From the NCBI GenBank assembly GCA_003641415.1, contig QNAG01000053.1:1-13437 (forward strand): a stretch of 13,437 nt of DNA. Reading direction: 5' to 3'. This DNA is from Candidatus Zixiibacteriota bacterium (GTDB lineage Bacteria > Zixibacteria > MSB-5A5 > GN15 > FEB-12). Below are positions 1 through 7,066 of this stretch, one piece after another. The notes below the pieces were generated by a model. That model worked only from the letters and a program-made list of their open reading frames with translations, searched no databases and was not told the origin of the DNA. A program made the translations under genes and the position numbers. Position 1 is the stretch's first letter. Each line of letters starts with the position of its first letter.

Positions 1-1643
1 ACATTTGGTCGCTCTGTGTGCAGTTTAATTTCATAGAGCGCTGTTACTTCGTGACCAGCACCAATTTCACCGCCGTCTTCCTTGTCATCGCGAAACTTGT
101 TGTCGTCGACATCGCGATTCTCATATCCCAACAGACGATAGCTGCGTACTACTTCAGGATCGAATTCTACCTGGATTTTGACATCACGAGCTATTACTTG
201 AAGCATGCCGGTTAAATTTTCAACGAACACTCGTCGCGCTTCCGGAAGTTTGTCTACGTAGGCGTAACTACCGTTGCCCTTGTTCCCGAGTTTTTCCATT
301 AACACATCATTGAAATTACCCATACCAAACCCAACCGCAGTTAGGGTAATTCCCTTGTTAGCGTATTCCTTTATTTGCTTGAGGATGTCATCAGGGCCAG
401 TGCGCCCAACATTGGCAACGCCGTCACTACAGAGAATGATTCGATTAATACGATCAGGGGCAAAGTGCTTCATTGCCATTTCGTAGCCCAGTTTGAGTCC
501 TTCTTCAGCGTTAGTAGCACCACTGGGAACAAGCTGTTCAATTGCATGTTCTATCTTAAATTTCTCTTCCAGACTCGTCGGTTCCAGAACCACCCTGCCG
601 GACGAACCATAGACAACGATACCAACTCGGTCATTAGGAGTAAGTTCATCTATCAGTAACCGTAGCGATTTGCGAACAAGGCCCAAGCGATCTTCGCGTG
701 ACATTGAACCCGAAACATCTACAACGAAGATCAGATTGGCTGGCTTACGGTCTTCTGGTTGTATCTCTTGTCCCTTGATACCGATTTTAAGGAGTCTGCA
801 GTTCTTGCACCCAAACTTGGAAGAAGCACCTTCGCAATACACTTGGAACGCTGCTTCGCGGGGAGGATTATAGTTGTAATCGAAATGATTGATAAACTCT
901 TCAATCCGTACAGCTTCATTTGGGGGAAGATACCCACGATCAAAATACGATCGAGTCATTATATAGGATGCGTCATCAACATCAATAGCAAAGGTCGATA
1001 AGTTGTCATCTTCCGTGTCAACGAATGGATTGACTCCATAGTTTTTGAAAAACATGGCATCGAAGGCTTCCCCGTTGACAATGGTATTTCCTCCGTGAGA
1101 GGGTGGAATGAAACCGGTAGCGTGTTGCTCATAGCCATGCATAGGAGTAGAAATGCCAGGACTACAGGATTTCATTAGCATATATGGAGCCGCAGAAACT
1201 GGCAAAGAGATTTTTTCTTCATGCAGAATAGTATTTTCATTGTTCTTCTTGTTGATTCTTAATTGGTTTACCTTGTTCTGATCTGAGATAGTCTGGTCGA
1301 ATTCTCTTTTTACTCTCTCCATCTTTTGGGATATTTCGGCAGTTTTATTCTCCTTTACTGTGACACCAACAATTTCTATCGTCTTGTAGCTAATGGCTTT
1401 AACCCTCAACGTATAAATGTCTGGTTTAAGTTGTGTAATGACGTACTTTCCATCAATGTCTGTTGTTGCTTCCCTCTGAGTACCTAGTACTGATACTAAG
1501 ACACCAACGATAGGCTGGCCTGTTTCTTTGTCGGTGATTTTACCCTCGATTCTGCCGGTAGCTGAAGCATATAGTAAAGCATTGAAAATAATGAAAATCG
1601 GGATAAGGATGACCAGTGCAATTGTTAGTTTTGTAGAGCACAC
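1..1643 (-). CDS. Secreted YfbK-type VWA-domain protein with N-terminal carboxypeptidase-regulatory-like domain (3' end beyond window)
   Basis: The frame is open from the GTG at 1643-1641 to base 1, giving about 547 residues without a stop, so the C-terminus is missing. Residues 1-28 form a signal peptide (Lys5, a hydrophobic run, then ASA before Thr29). Residues about 30-108 match a carboxypeptidase-regulatory-like beta domain (GRIEGKITD, then a TDIDGKY turn). A polar linker follows. Residues about 200-290 (NPFVDTEDDNLSTFAIDVD, VRIEEFINHFDY) are the conserved module that precedes the VWA domain in YfbK-like proteins. The VWA domain has its metal site (MIDAS) motif DVSGSM at residues 309-314, and SDGVANVG occurs later. 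The start of a DUF3520-like tail (RLLGYENR) is visible. GTG is chosen because the frame has no ATG between its upstream stop and the signal peptide, and AGGCGGTGG lies just upstream. It follows the glycosyltransferase gene on the same strand after a 135 bp gap. VWA domains bind proteins through a metal ion; the partner and role here are unknown. Confidence 0.9.
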   Translation of the reverse strand, partial: MCSTKLTIALVILIPIFIIFNALLYASATGRIEGKITDKETGQPIVGVLVSVLGTQREATTDIDGKYVITQLKPDIYTLRVKAISYKTIEIVGVTVKENKTAEISQKMERVKREFDQTISDQNKVNQLRINKKNNENTILHEEKISLPVSAAPYMLMKSCSPGISTPMHGYEQHATGFIPPSHGGNTIVNGEAFDAMFFKNYGVNPFVDTEDDNLSTFAIDVDDASYIMTRSYFDRGYLPPNEAVRIEEFINHFDYNYNPPREAAFQVYCEGASSKFGCKNCRLLKIGIKGQEIQPEDRKPANLIFVVDVSGSMSREDRLGLVRKSLRLLIDELTPNDRVGIVVYGSSGRVVLEPTSLEEKFKIEHAIEQLVPSGATNAEEGLKLGYEMAMKHFAPDRINRIILCSDGVANVGRTGPDDILKQIKEYANKGITLTAVGFGMGNFNDVLMEKLGNKGNGSYAYVDKLPEARRVFVENLTGMLQVIARDVKIQVEFDPEVVRSYRLLGYENRDVDDNKFRDDKEDGGEIGAGHEVTALYEIKLHTERPN

Positions 1644-1778
1644 ATTCCACCGCCTGTCTATAAGATTGTTATTTCTGCCTTCATGGGGGATACATTTTAT
1701 TGATTGGTTTCTTCCCAGAAATATTCGATTTATTGACTGAGATAAAACCAGACAACTAAAATGTTGGCTATTCTTAAC

Positions 1779-3263
1779 TTATTGAGAATTCTGAGCGGTT
1801 ATGGATAGAGTGAATACCGCCAGTTTGTTATTGCTAGTATAGAGGAAGAAATCTTCAGGAATGTCGTCTATGGAGTAATTATCAGATTCCTGTGATAGAA
1901 GCAAATATGTGTAACGCTGATCCGAACGTACCTTCTCCATGGCTTGATTGAGGTTTTCTGTCCAGGCAATATCGGAGCGCCAGTACCAGGCGGTTTTGGC
2001 AATAACATCCCAATCAGGCTCTTCAGGGCAGACCATAACTCCCTCGCGACCATTCGACTTACAAAGCAGATCTGTCATTGTTTGGGTAAGATCATATACT
2101 TTGGCGCATCGAATCTGGTGTATTCTGACACCAGCAACTGTCACTCCAATTGCAGTTGATATCCATATGATAAGAAAAACTGCTGCTACTTTAGGTATTA
2201 ACTTATCTTTCAGGAAAAGCCCTAATCCCATTGCTACGAACAAAGCTGACAGAGCGTAAACAGGGGCAAAATAGTGATAATATATTTTGGCAGCGATTGA
2301 ATAAAATACGATATAGAGAAGCAACGTTATCCCCAAAGGTAGTAATGCTACTATCTTTTTCTTGATTGACACAAATATCCCTATAGGCAGCAGAAGAATC
2401 CAGGGTAGATACAGTGTGCTGTAACGATAAAGAAATCCGTACCACTCCGTATGAATCTCGGGGCCTCCGGTTATGAAACGTCTCCAAACTTGTGTCATGA
2501 AGTAGTGCCGAGCGAAGTGTCCATCAGCGTATACCTGATCAAGCAGGAGATACAGAATAACGATCCCAATAGAAAGACCTGGTATTATCCAGAAACGGAG
2601 CTTCTTCAACCAGTTTCGGTGTATTATAGCCGTAAGTCCAACCGCCACCCAGACCGGTCCGGACACAACGCCTTTAGTCAGAAATGAACAACCCAACGCC
2701 AAACCAGTGACAGTGAAAACCCATAATGGGGCATCATCTATTATTGAGGATTGGAGCTTGACCAATCCAGTTAGAGTAATCAATACGAAAAAGGTCATCG
2801 GGTTATCCAGAAGAGTTGAGTTACCGCCCTGCATAAAATTGTAGGTTAATATTAATATGAGTGCTCCCAAAAACCCAAACCACTTGTCAGCGACTTCCCG
2901 ACCGAGCCAGAAAACAGCCAATACAGAGCCTATTGTACATAAAGCTCCAAATAAACGGGCAGTACTATCATTAGTTCCGAATATCCAGAAAATGACAGCT
3001 TGGAACCACATGACAAGCGGTGGGTGCTCAGCAAAATTGGGATGAGAATACAACGTGTAGGTAGGATTAAACCATCTCCCTTGCTCAACCATGTTGCGAG
3101 CTATGACTGAGTAAGTAGACGAATCAAGGTTGATGCCATCCTGTCCCCATCCCAGAGACAAAAAGGTAACTGCTGAGATAAGTAATACGACAGCTGGATG
3201 TTCAGCTGTCCACGATACATATAGTCGCCAAAGATTCGATAGTTTATTGCGTTTCCCAATCAT
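1779..3263 (-). CDS. GT-C family membrane glycosyltransferase (PMT/ArnT-like, GT39-type)
   Basis: A 494-residue polytopic membrane protein with about ten hydrophobic segments. After the first membrane helix comes a loop with Asp47 (INLDSSTYSVIARN), then GRWFNP and EHPPL (79-83). This order of acidic loop residue, GRW and (E/K)HPPL is the hallmark of the PMT_2/ArnT group, which transfers a sugar from a polyprenyl-phosphate donor to lipid or protein on the outer face of the inner membrane. A soluble C-terminal part (about residues 385-494) follows the last helix. Substrate and acceptor cannot be read from the sequence. The length is typical of bacterial members. The ATG at 3263 has no Shine-Dalgarno sequence, and an in-frame TAA lies 15 bases upstream, so no earlier start is possible; see the promoter entry. 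The VWA gene lies downstream on the same strand and may be cotranscribed. Confidence 0.88.
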   Translation of the reverse strand: MIGKRNKLSNLWRLYVSWTAEHPAVVLLISAVTFLSLGWGQDGINLDSSTYSVIARNMVEQGRWFNPTYTLYSHPNFAEHPPLVMWFQAVIFWIFGTNDSTARLFGALCTIGSVLAVFWLGREVADKWFGFLGALILILTYNFMQGGNSTLLDNPMTFFVLITLTGLVKLQSSIIDDAPLWVFTVTGLALGCSFLTKGVVSGPVWVAVGLTAIIHRNWLKKLRFWIIPGLSIGIVILYLLLDQVYADGHFARHYFMTQVWRRFITGGPEIHTEWYGFLYRYSTLYLPWILLLPIGIFVSIKKKIVALLPLGITLLLYIVFYSIAAKIYYHYFAPVYALSALFVAMGLGLFLKDKLIPKVAAVFLIIWISTAIGVTVAGVRIHQIRCAKVYDLTQTMTDLLCKSNGREGVMVCPEEPDWDVIAKTAWYWRSDIAWTENLNQAMEKVRSDQRYTYLLLSQESDNYSIDDIPEDFFLYTSNNKLAVFTLSITAQNSQ

Positions 3264-3539
3264 ACAAGAATGTATCGTTTATATCAGCAGGGGTCAATAG
3301 AGGTGGCCCTGGTTTGTTGGTTGGAAAGATAAATGAAAGGCTTTATACCGACCATAATATTCCCAACCACCTTGTGATTCTTTTATCGTAAGTTAACAAC
3401 ATTATCATTGTATAGTTTCCCCAGCAAGTGTCGCCGAGTTTTTTCTTGCAATAATTACACTTATCAGTTTTGTTAGAAAAAAGTATTATGATAGTTAATA
3501 TAACTGTTCGATTACCTCACTATTTATGGTGGGAAGATA
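3264..3539. other. Divergent intergenic region
   Basis: AT-rich gap of 276 bases between the minus-strand glycosyltransferase and the plus-strand STAS gene. It holds the minus-strand promoter at 3269-3297 and a weaker possible plus-strand promoter, TTATCA (3461-3466), 17 bp, TATTAT (3484-3489). A 7 bp inverted repeat (TGGTTGG at 3318-3324, CCAACCA at 3363-3369) is widely spaced and of doubtful meaning. No ORF with coding character was seen. Confidence 0.6.
3269..3297 (-). promoter_or_regulatory. Sigma70-like promoter for the glycosyltransferase gene, predicting a leaderless transcript
   Basis: On the minus strand, TTGACC (3297-3292), a 17 bp spacer and TACATT (3274-3269) form a good -35/-10 pair. 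The initiator ATG begins at 3263, only five bases after the -10 box, so transcription would start at or next to the A of ATG. Confidence 0.5.
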
Positions 3540-3953
3540 TTGAACTACGGGTCTAAAGATATGGATAATATATCAATATCACTCTCAGAGGGTGGCGGGG
3601 ATAGCGTTTCCGAAGTGCGAGTTGACGGTGTAATCGATACCATTACAGCTGGTGAGTTGGAATCTGTTATAGATTCGCTCCTGAAAAGAAAGAGATACCA
3701 TATCCTGATTGATCTGGCCGGTGTGGATTATATATCATCCGCCGGTTGGGGCATATTTATATCTCACATCAAGGATGTTCGTGATAACAAGGGAGATATT
3801 AAACTTGCCAATATGATCCCCAATGTTCATGAAATCTATGAATTGCTTGAATTTGATAAGGTTCTTAGGGCTTACAATTCATCTGATGATGCTCGACATG
3901 ATTTTGGTAATGGGACTATTTCTACCCAGACAAAAAAAAAAGCTCCCGAGTAA
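3540..3953 (+). CDS. STAS-domain anti-anti-sigma factor-like protein (zero-frame product)
   Basis: The 137-residue product is mostly a single STAS domain, related to SpoIIAA/RsbV. After an N-terminal strand region (SEVRVDGVIDTITAGELE) comes the core DLAGVDYISSAGWGIFISHI. The Ser-Ser-Ala-Gly segment is where SpoIIAA-type proteins carry the serine phosphorylated by the partner anti-sigma kinase. LANMIPNVHEIYELLEFDKVL is the usual C-terminal helix. By family, it would release a sigma factor or act in another partner-switch; no cognate kinase or phosphatase is in the window. The TTG at 3540 is favoured because GGTGGGA (3528-3534) is well spaced from it. The ATG at 3561 would give 130 residues and is a fair alternative. 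The frame ends at TAA 3951-3953, ten bases after an A10 run. The -1 frame then stays open to 4237, so this may be only the short form of a longer protein. Confidence 0.85.
   Translation: MNYGSKDMDNISISLSEGGGDSVSEVRVDGVIDTITAGELESVIDSLLKRKRYHILIDLAGVDYISSAGWGIFISHIKDVRDNKGDIKLANMIPNVHEIYELLEFDKVLRAYNSSDDARHDFGNGTISTQTKKKAPE
3932..3941 (+). promoter_or_regulatory. A10 slippery run, candidate frameshift or transcriptional-slippage site
   Basis: Ten consecutive A residues are read as the end of ACA and three AAA codons at the end of the STAS ORF. A -1 shift (or one extra A in the mRNA) enters a frame open to 4237. A +1 shift meets a TGA at once. The two frames overlap from 3911 to 3953, so the run lies in the only stretch where a switch can occur. 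A small perfect hairpin (GGTCA-CTGA-TGACC, 3964-3977) lies 22 bases downstream, too far for a classical stimulator. Confidence 0.55.
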
Positions 3954-4237
3954 CCGGCGTATCGGTCACTGATGACCTTTCTTCTCCTTCATCAGCAAAC
4001 AATCCTATAAATATAGACAATCAAACGGGGGCTTTACTTAATTCTGGTGACCTTGAGACAGATATCATGCGCCTTATTAAAGATGATCCGTTTGCAACTA
4101 TAAGGGAAATGATGGGAACACTTAGGATTCATGAGGACTATGATCAGGTTGGATGGTGGAAGATATTCTTTGTCCTTAGGAAAAGAAGTCTTCTCACCAG
4201 ACGAGCACGTTTTCGTTTCGCGCGCGGTCAGCGTTGA
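3941..4237 (+). CDS. -1 frame C-terminal extension of the STAS protein (frameshifted part)
   Basis: Starting with AGC at 3941, the -1 frame encodes 98 residues and ends at TGA 4235-4237. The first 40 or so residues are Ser/Thr/Asn-rich and look like a linker. The next 57 or so (from the ATG at 4067) look like a folded module: DIMRLIKDDPF, REMMGTLRI, then VGWWKIFFVLRKRSLL and a very basic end (RRARFRFARGQR). A random open run this long has a chance below about 1 percent. Joined to the STAS part it gives about 232 residues. The basic, Trp-Trp-containing end suggests a small helical, possibly nucleic-acid-binding unit. From memory, similar endings occur on some STAS proteins of uncultured bacteria, but I could not check this. 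It could instead be a separate small gene from the ATG at 4067, though no clear Shine-Dalgarno precedes it. Confidence 0.6.
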   Translation, partial: SSRVTGVSVTDDLSSPSSANNPINIDNQTGALLNSGDLETDIMRLIKDDPFATIREMMGTLRIHEDYDQVGWWKIFFVLRKRSLLTRRARFRFARGQR

Positions 4238-4252
4238 ACAGGTCGTTTATGG

Positions 4253-4280
4253 TTGACACATTTTAGTTTGGTGGTATATT
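4253..4280 (+). promoter_or_regulatory. Near-consensus sigma70-like promoter for the diguanylate cyclase gene
   Basis: TTGACA (4253-4258), a 16 bp spacer and TATATT (4275-4280). The predicted start near 4287 leaves only about ten bases before the ATG at 4298, so the leader is very short with a weak GAGTG as the only ribosome-binding candidate. Confidence 0.7.
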
Positions 4281-4297
4281 TCTTTTAGAGTGTAATC

Positions 4298-5947
4298 ATG
4301 GATTATCATGTAGTTTTAATACTGGTGTTGATCGTCCTGGTTGTGGCTCTGTCGATTATTCTCATCCGGCGAATACTAAATGAAAAACGGCAGATGGCCA
4401 CTATTAGGCGAATGGATCTGGCCGATTTTTCTAAATTCCTGCTAACCAACAGTGTAGATGGTACCATCAGTGAGGTAGCCCGGAAAGTATCCTGCCTTCT
4501 CAAAGAGTCATGTGGCTGTGATCGTGTGGTGTTTCTAAGAAAACGTAGAAGCTTTCTTGAACTCAGTTACCAACATGGGATAGAGCGCATGAATCGACGA
4601 ACCTTTCGCCTTGCTGCTAATCAGGATTTGGTAATTGCACTCGAGGAAGATTTTATGCCACGTTCGGTTGATAAGCTATCGAGAGTGCTGCCAGACAAGT
4701 ACCTTCGGATGTTGCAAGGCAAAGGACTCGATTTGTTTTTCCCTGTGTTCTGGAGGAATAATCTATATGGTGTTTACTTTGTCAGGAGCACCATTGAGAT
4801 TAACTCACGCTCATTTAACATTCTCGTAGCGAGTATAGCTCAATCACTCGCAGCAGCCTATCATGTAAAGTGGCATGAGTCACGAAGTGAACGAATGAAA
4901 AAGCGCCTTGTCGAATACCACTCTTCTGAAAACAACTCAATCCCTCCATCAGTTGTTCAACAGAGCAACATGATAAAATTGGTGCGACATCACAATGCTG
5001 AAACTATAATTCCCAAACTAATCCAGTCGATTAAACAGGACCTTAATATTAATCGAATCGCATTCCTGTATCAGAAGAATGGACAGAAGAATCCGCAGCC
5101 TTTGATTGTACAGGAAGGTCTCGACCATCTTTTATCTGCTCCAACGATGGATTGTATGGAAGAATTGCTGAAAACTATCGATAACAATATGGTACCGATT
5201 TCTGATTTTGTAGATAAGAAATCCCCACTGGGAAACTGGACTCGGTCGTTGCGTAGTGCAGGATTGGAAAATATAGCATTCTTTTCGCTATCCAAGGATT
5301 ACCCAGGTATTTTAGCTTGGGGTGGTATATCTTCCGAGGTGTCGCTACAGAATCAATTGCAGGTGGCACGGTCAAGTGCCACTGACCTGATGAACAATGC
5401 TGAGTCGTTCGAGCGCATCGAGGAGATGTCTTATACTGACGGACTTACCGGTTTGGCCAACCAGAGATATTTCAGGCGACGTCTTGATGAAGAAATCCAA
5501 CGAGCTAAGCGATATAGGCGTAAACTAGCTTTTATTATTTTTGACCTTGATGGATTAAAATCCACCAACGACACTTATGGACACTTGGCCGGAGACGCTG
5601 TCCTGAAGCAAATGGGCACTATTCTCAGGGGGTCTATACGAGCCATTGATATTATTGCCCGATATGGGGGAGATGAGTTTTGTATTATTATGCCAGAAAC
5701 AGATGCTGTCACTTGTACAAGATTTATGACTCGCCTAAAGAACGATGTTGCTGGAACCAGTTTTGTAATTCCCGACACCGATCAACAGCTTGCATGCACG
5801 GTCTCCTTGGGTGGAGCAATTTTCCCGGATCATGCCGATAGTCCCGAAAAACTTATCCATCTGGCAGATATGGCCCTTCTTCGAGCAAAATCCAGTGGCA
5901 GGAATAAATCTGTTCTGCACAATGATGAGATGAGTATTGATAATTAA
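4298..5947 (+). CDS. Membrane-anchored diguanylate cyclase with GAF-like sensor domains and C-terminal GGDEF
   Basis: The 549-residue protein begins with a single membrane helix (about residues 4-24) followed by a positive RRILNEKR stretch, which places the rest in the cytoplasm. Two GAF-like regions follow (about 45-195 and 215-370), judged from overall pattern rather than from a strict motif. A short linker (AESFERIEEMSYTDGLTGLAN) leads into the GGDEF domain, with FDLDGLKSTNDTYGH and the active site RYGGDEF (GGDEF at 457-461). These residues are intact, so the enzyme should condense two GTP to c-di-GMP. The RxxD inhibitory site is present as RAID at 448-451, so product feedback inhibition is expected. 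There is no EAL or HD-GYP domain. It has its own promoter and lies directly upstream of the polysaccharide export operon, where c-di-GMP control would be plausible but is not shown. Confidence 0.93.
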   Translation: MDYHVVLILVLIVLVVALSIILIRRILNEKRQMATIRRMDLADFSKFLLTNSVDGTISEVARKVSCLLKESCGCDRVVFLRKRRSFLELSYQHGIERMNRRTFRLAANQDLVIALEEDFMPRSVDKLSRVLPDKYLRMLQGKGLDLFFPVFWRNNLYGVYFVRSTIEINSRSFNILVASIAQSLAAAYHVKWHESRSERMKKRLVEYHSSENNSIPPSVVQQSNMIKLVRHHNAETIIPKLIQSIKQDLNINRIAFLYQKNGQKNPQPLIVQEGLDHLLSAPTMDCMEELLKTIDNNMVPISDFVDKKSPLGNWTRSLRSAGLENIAFFSLSKDYPGILAWGGISSEVSLQNQLQVARSSATDLMNNAESFERIEEMSYTDGLTGLANQRYFRRRLDEEIQRAKRYRRKLAFIIFDLDGLKSTNDTYGHLAGDAVLKQMGTILRGSIRAIDIIARYGGDEFCIIMPETDAVTCTRFMTRLKNDVAGTSFVIPDTDQQLACTVSLGGAIFPDHADSPEKLIHLADMALLRAKSSGRNKSVLHNDEMSIDN

Positions 5948-5972
5948 CATATTTGTTATTTGTGTTTTAGGC

Positions 5973-6001
5973 TTTACAGGTCTTTATATGAATTCTATAT
6001 T
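5973..6001 (+). promoter_or_regulatory. Sigma70-like promoter of the polysaccharide export operon
   Basis: TTTACA (5973-5978), an ideal 17 bp spacer and TATATT (5996-6001), with a predicted start near 6008. This leaves an untranslated leader of about 80 bases before the ATG at 6089. It suggests the export operon is transcribed separately from the cyclase gene. Confidence 0.65.
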
Positions 6002-6010
6002 CTTAGCTAA

Positions 6011-6027
6011 ACAACTCTGCGAGTTGT
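6011..6027 (+). promoter_or_regulatory. Perfect 17-bp palindrome at the start of the export operon leader
   Basis: ACAACTC-TGC-GAGTTGT has perfect 7 bp arms around a 3-base centre, a few bases after the predicted transcription start. In DNA it could be an operator that blocks the promoter. In RNA it would be a tight hairpin at the 5' end. It lacks a following T-run, so it is not an intrinsic terminator. Confidence 0.55.
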
Positions 6028-6088
6028 GCCGATCTAAGGATAAACTATTTTAGGGACTACACTTACGAAAATACGGATGTGTCACTGA

Positions 6089-7057
6089 ATGATTAGGTTT
6101 TTTTTCTTTGCGTTGGTTGGCATTATTGCCATAACTGGTGGGCTACTTAAAGCTGCTGACTACAAAGTAGGGCCAGGCGATGAGCTGGAAGTTAATTTCT
6201 GGCAAGAACCAACTCTCAACTCCCAAGTTAGAGTTAATCAAGAGGGGAAGATATCTCTAGATATTGTAGGGGAGATAGAAGCTGCTGGAAAAACGACTGC
6301 GCAGTTAGAAGTAGATATTGTTCGTCGTATATCTCGACTGAATAAAAATATATCTCAAGCAGTAGTTAGAGTATTTCAATATAATTTTCAGTATGTTTTT
6401 ATCTCTGGACAAGTGAATAACGCAGGAAAGATAACATTCGAGGAAATCCCTGGATTGTGGAGCATCATTAACGAGGCAGGGGGTGTCACCGAAACTGGAG
6501 ATCTCAGTCGTGTGACAATTATCCGCGGGGGTAAAGATGCCGGCCGAGTTGAAATTGTGAATGTACGCGAGGCTATTGCTAACGGGACTTTAGACAAGTT
6601 GCCCAAAATCCGCCGTCAGGACACAATCGAAATTCCTCGTACGCCAGTAGGGTTGCCCTCAGCAGAATATGGACAACCCCGCGATCGGAAGAATATTATT
6701 TATGTCGTTGGCGCAGTACATCAACCAGGTCCTATATCATTCGAAGAGAATGTCGACGTACTTGAGGCTATCTCTCTAGCTGGAGGACCAATAGAACTGG
6801 CCGAACTCAAGAAAACCAGAGTTATCACTAAGGATGGCTATTACGGCCAGACAATTCAGCTTGATCTTGAAAAGTACACCGAGTTTGGGATACCTGTGAG
6901 ATATACCATGCAGAAAGAAGATGTTGTTGTAGTACCGGTAAAACAGCCAAGTTGGACTGGTCGCATTTTCAATTTAACTAACTTCACCGCACTGGTCGGG
7001 CTTGTCTCTACGACAGTATTGATCATGAACCAACTCTCCAACGATGACGAGAATTAG
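6089..7057 (+). CDS. Wza/GumB-type polysaccharide export protein (Poly_export plus two SLBB domains)
   Basis: The 322-residue protein has a signal peptide (MIRFFFFALVGI... ending near AA-DYKVGPGD at residue 23). A Poly_export domain follows (YKVGPGDELEVNFWQEPTLN, VNQEGKISLDIVGEIEAAGKT). The first SLBB domain covers about 105-190 (VFISGQVNNAGKITF). The second begins at about 202 (IIYVVGAVHQPGPISF, VLEAISLAGG). A hydrophobic helix near the C-terminus (about 296-314) fits the outer-membrane-spanning helix of Wza-like proteins. The role is to form the periplasmic and outer-membrane channel for the polymer. The signal peptide has no lipobox cysteine, unlike Wza itself, so it is not an obvious lipoprotein. 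A T8 run (6098-6105) lies in the first codons. It is first in a tight five-gene operon. Confidence 0.93.
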   Translation: MIRFFFFALVGIIAITGGLLKAADYKVGPGDELEVNFWQEPTLNSQVRVNQEGKISLDIVGEIEAAGKTTAQLEVDIVRRISRLNKNISQAVVRVFQYNFQYVFISGQVNNAGKITFEEIPGLWSIINEAGGVTETGDLSRVTIIRGGKDAGRVEIVNVREAIANGTLDKLPKIRRQDTIEIPRTPVGLPSAEYGQPRDRKNIIYVVGAVHQPGPISFEENVDVLEAISLAGGPIELAELKKTRVITKDGYYGQTIQLDLEKYTEFGIPVRYTMQKEDVVVVPVKQPSWTGRIFNLTNFTALVGLVSTTVLIMNQLSNDDEN

Positions 7058-7066
7058 GGAGAGTTG

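Noticed and set aside
1727..1755. Minus-strand TTGTCT-N17-TAAATC as a promoter for the VWA gene
   Set aside because: Weak match at both boxes in an AT-rich gap; cotranscription with the glycosyltransferase gene is equally possible.
1948..2259. Plus-strand open frame of 103 codons inside the glycosyltransferase gene
   Set aside because: Antisense shadow; the minus-strand protein has clear GT-C motifs and membrane helices.
3318..3369. TGGTTGG / CCAACCA inverted repeat in the divergent gap
   Set aside because: Arms are separated by 38 bases and do not overlap either promoter; such short arms are expected by chance.
3964..3977. Perfect hairpin GGTCA-CTGA-TGACC after the A10 run as a frameshift stimulator
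   Set aside because: It is 22 bases after the run; known stimulators usually lie 5-9 bases away, and the stem has only five pairs.
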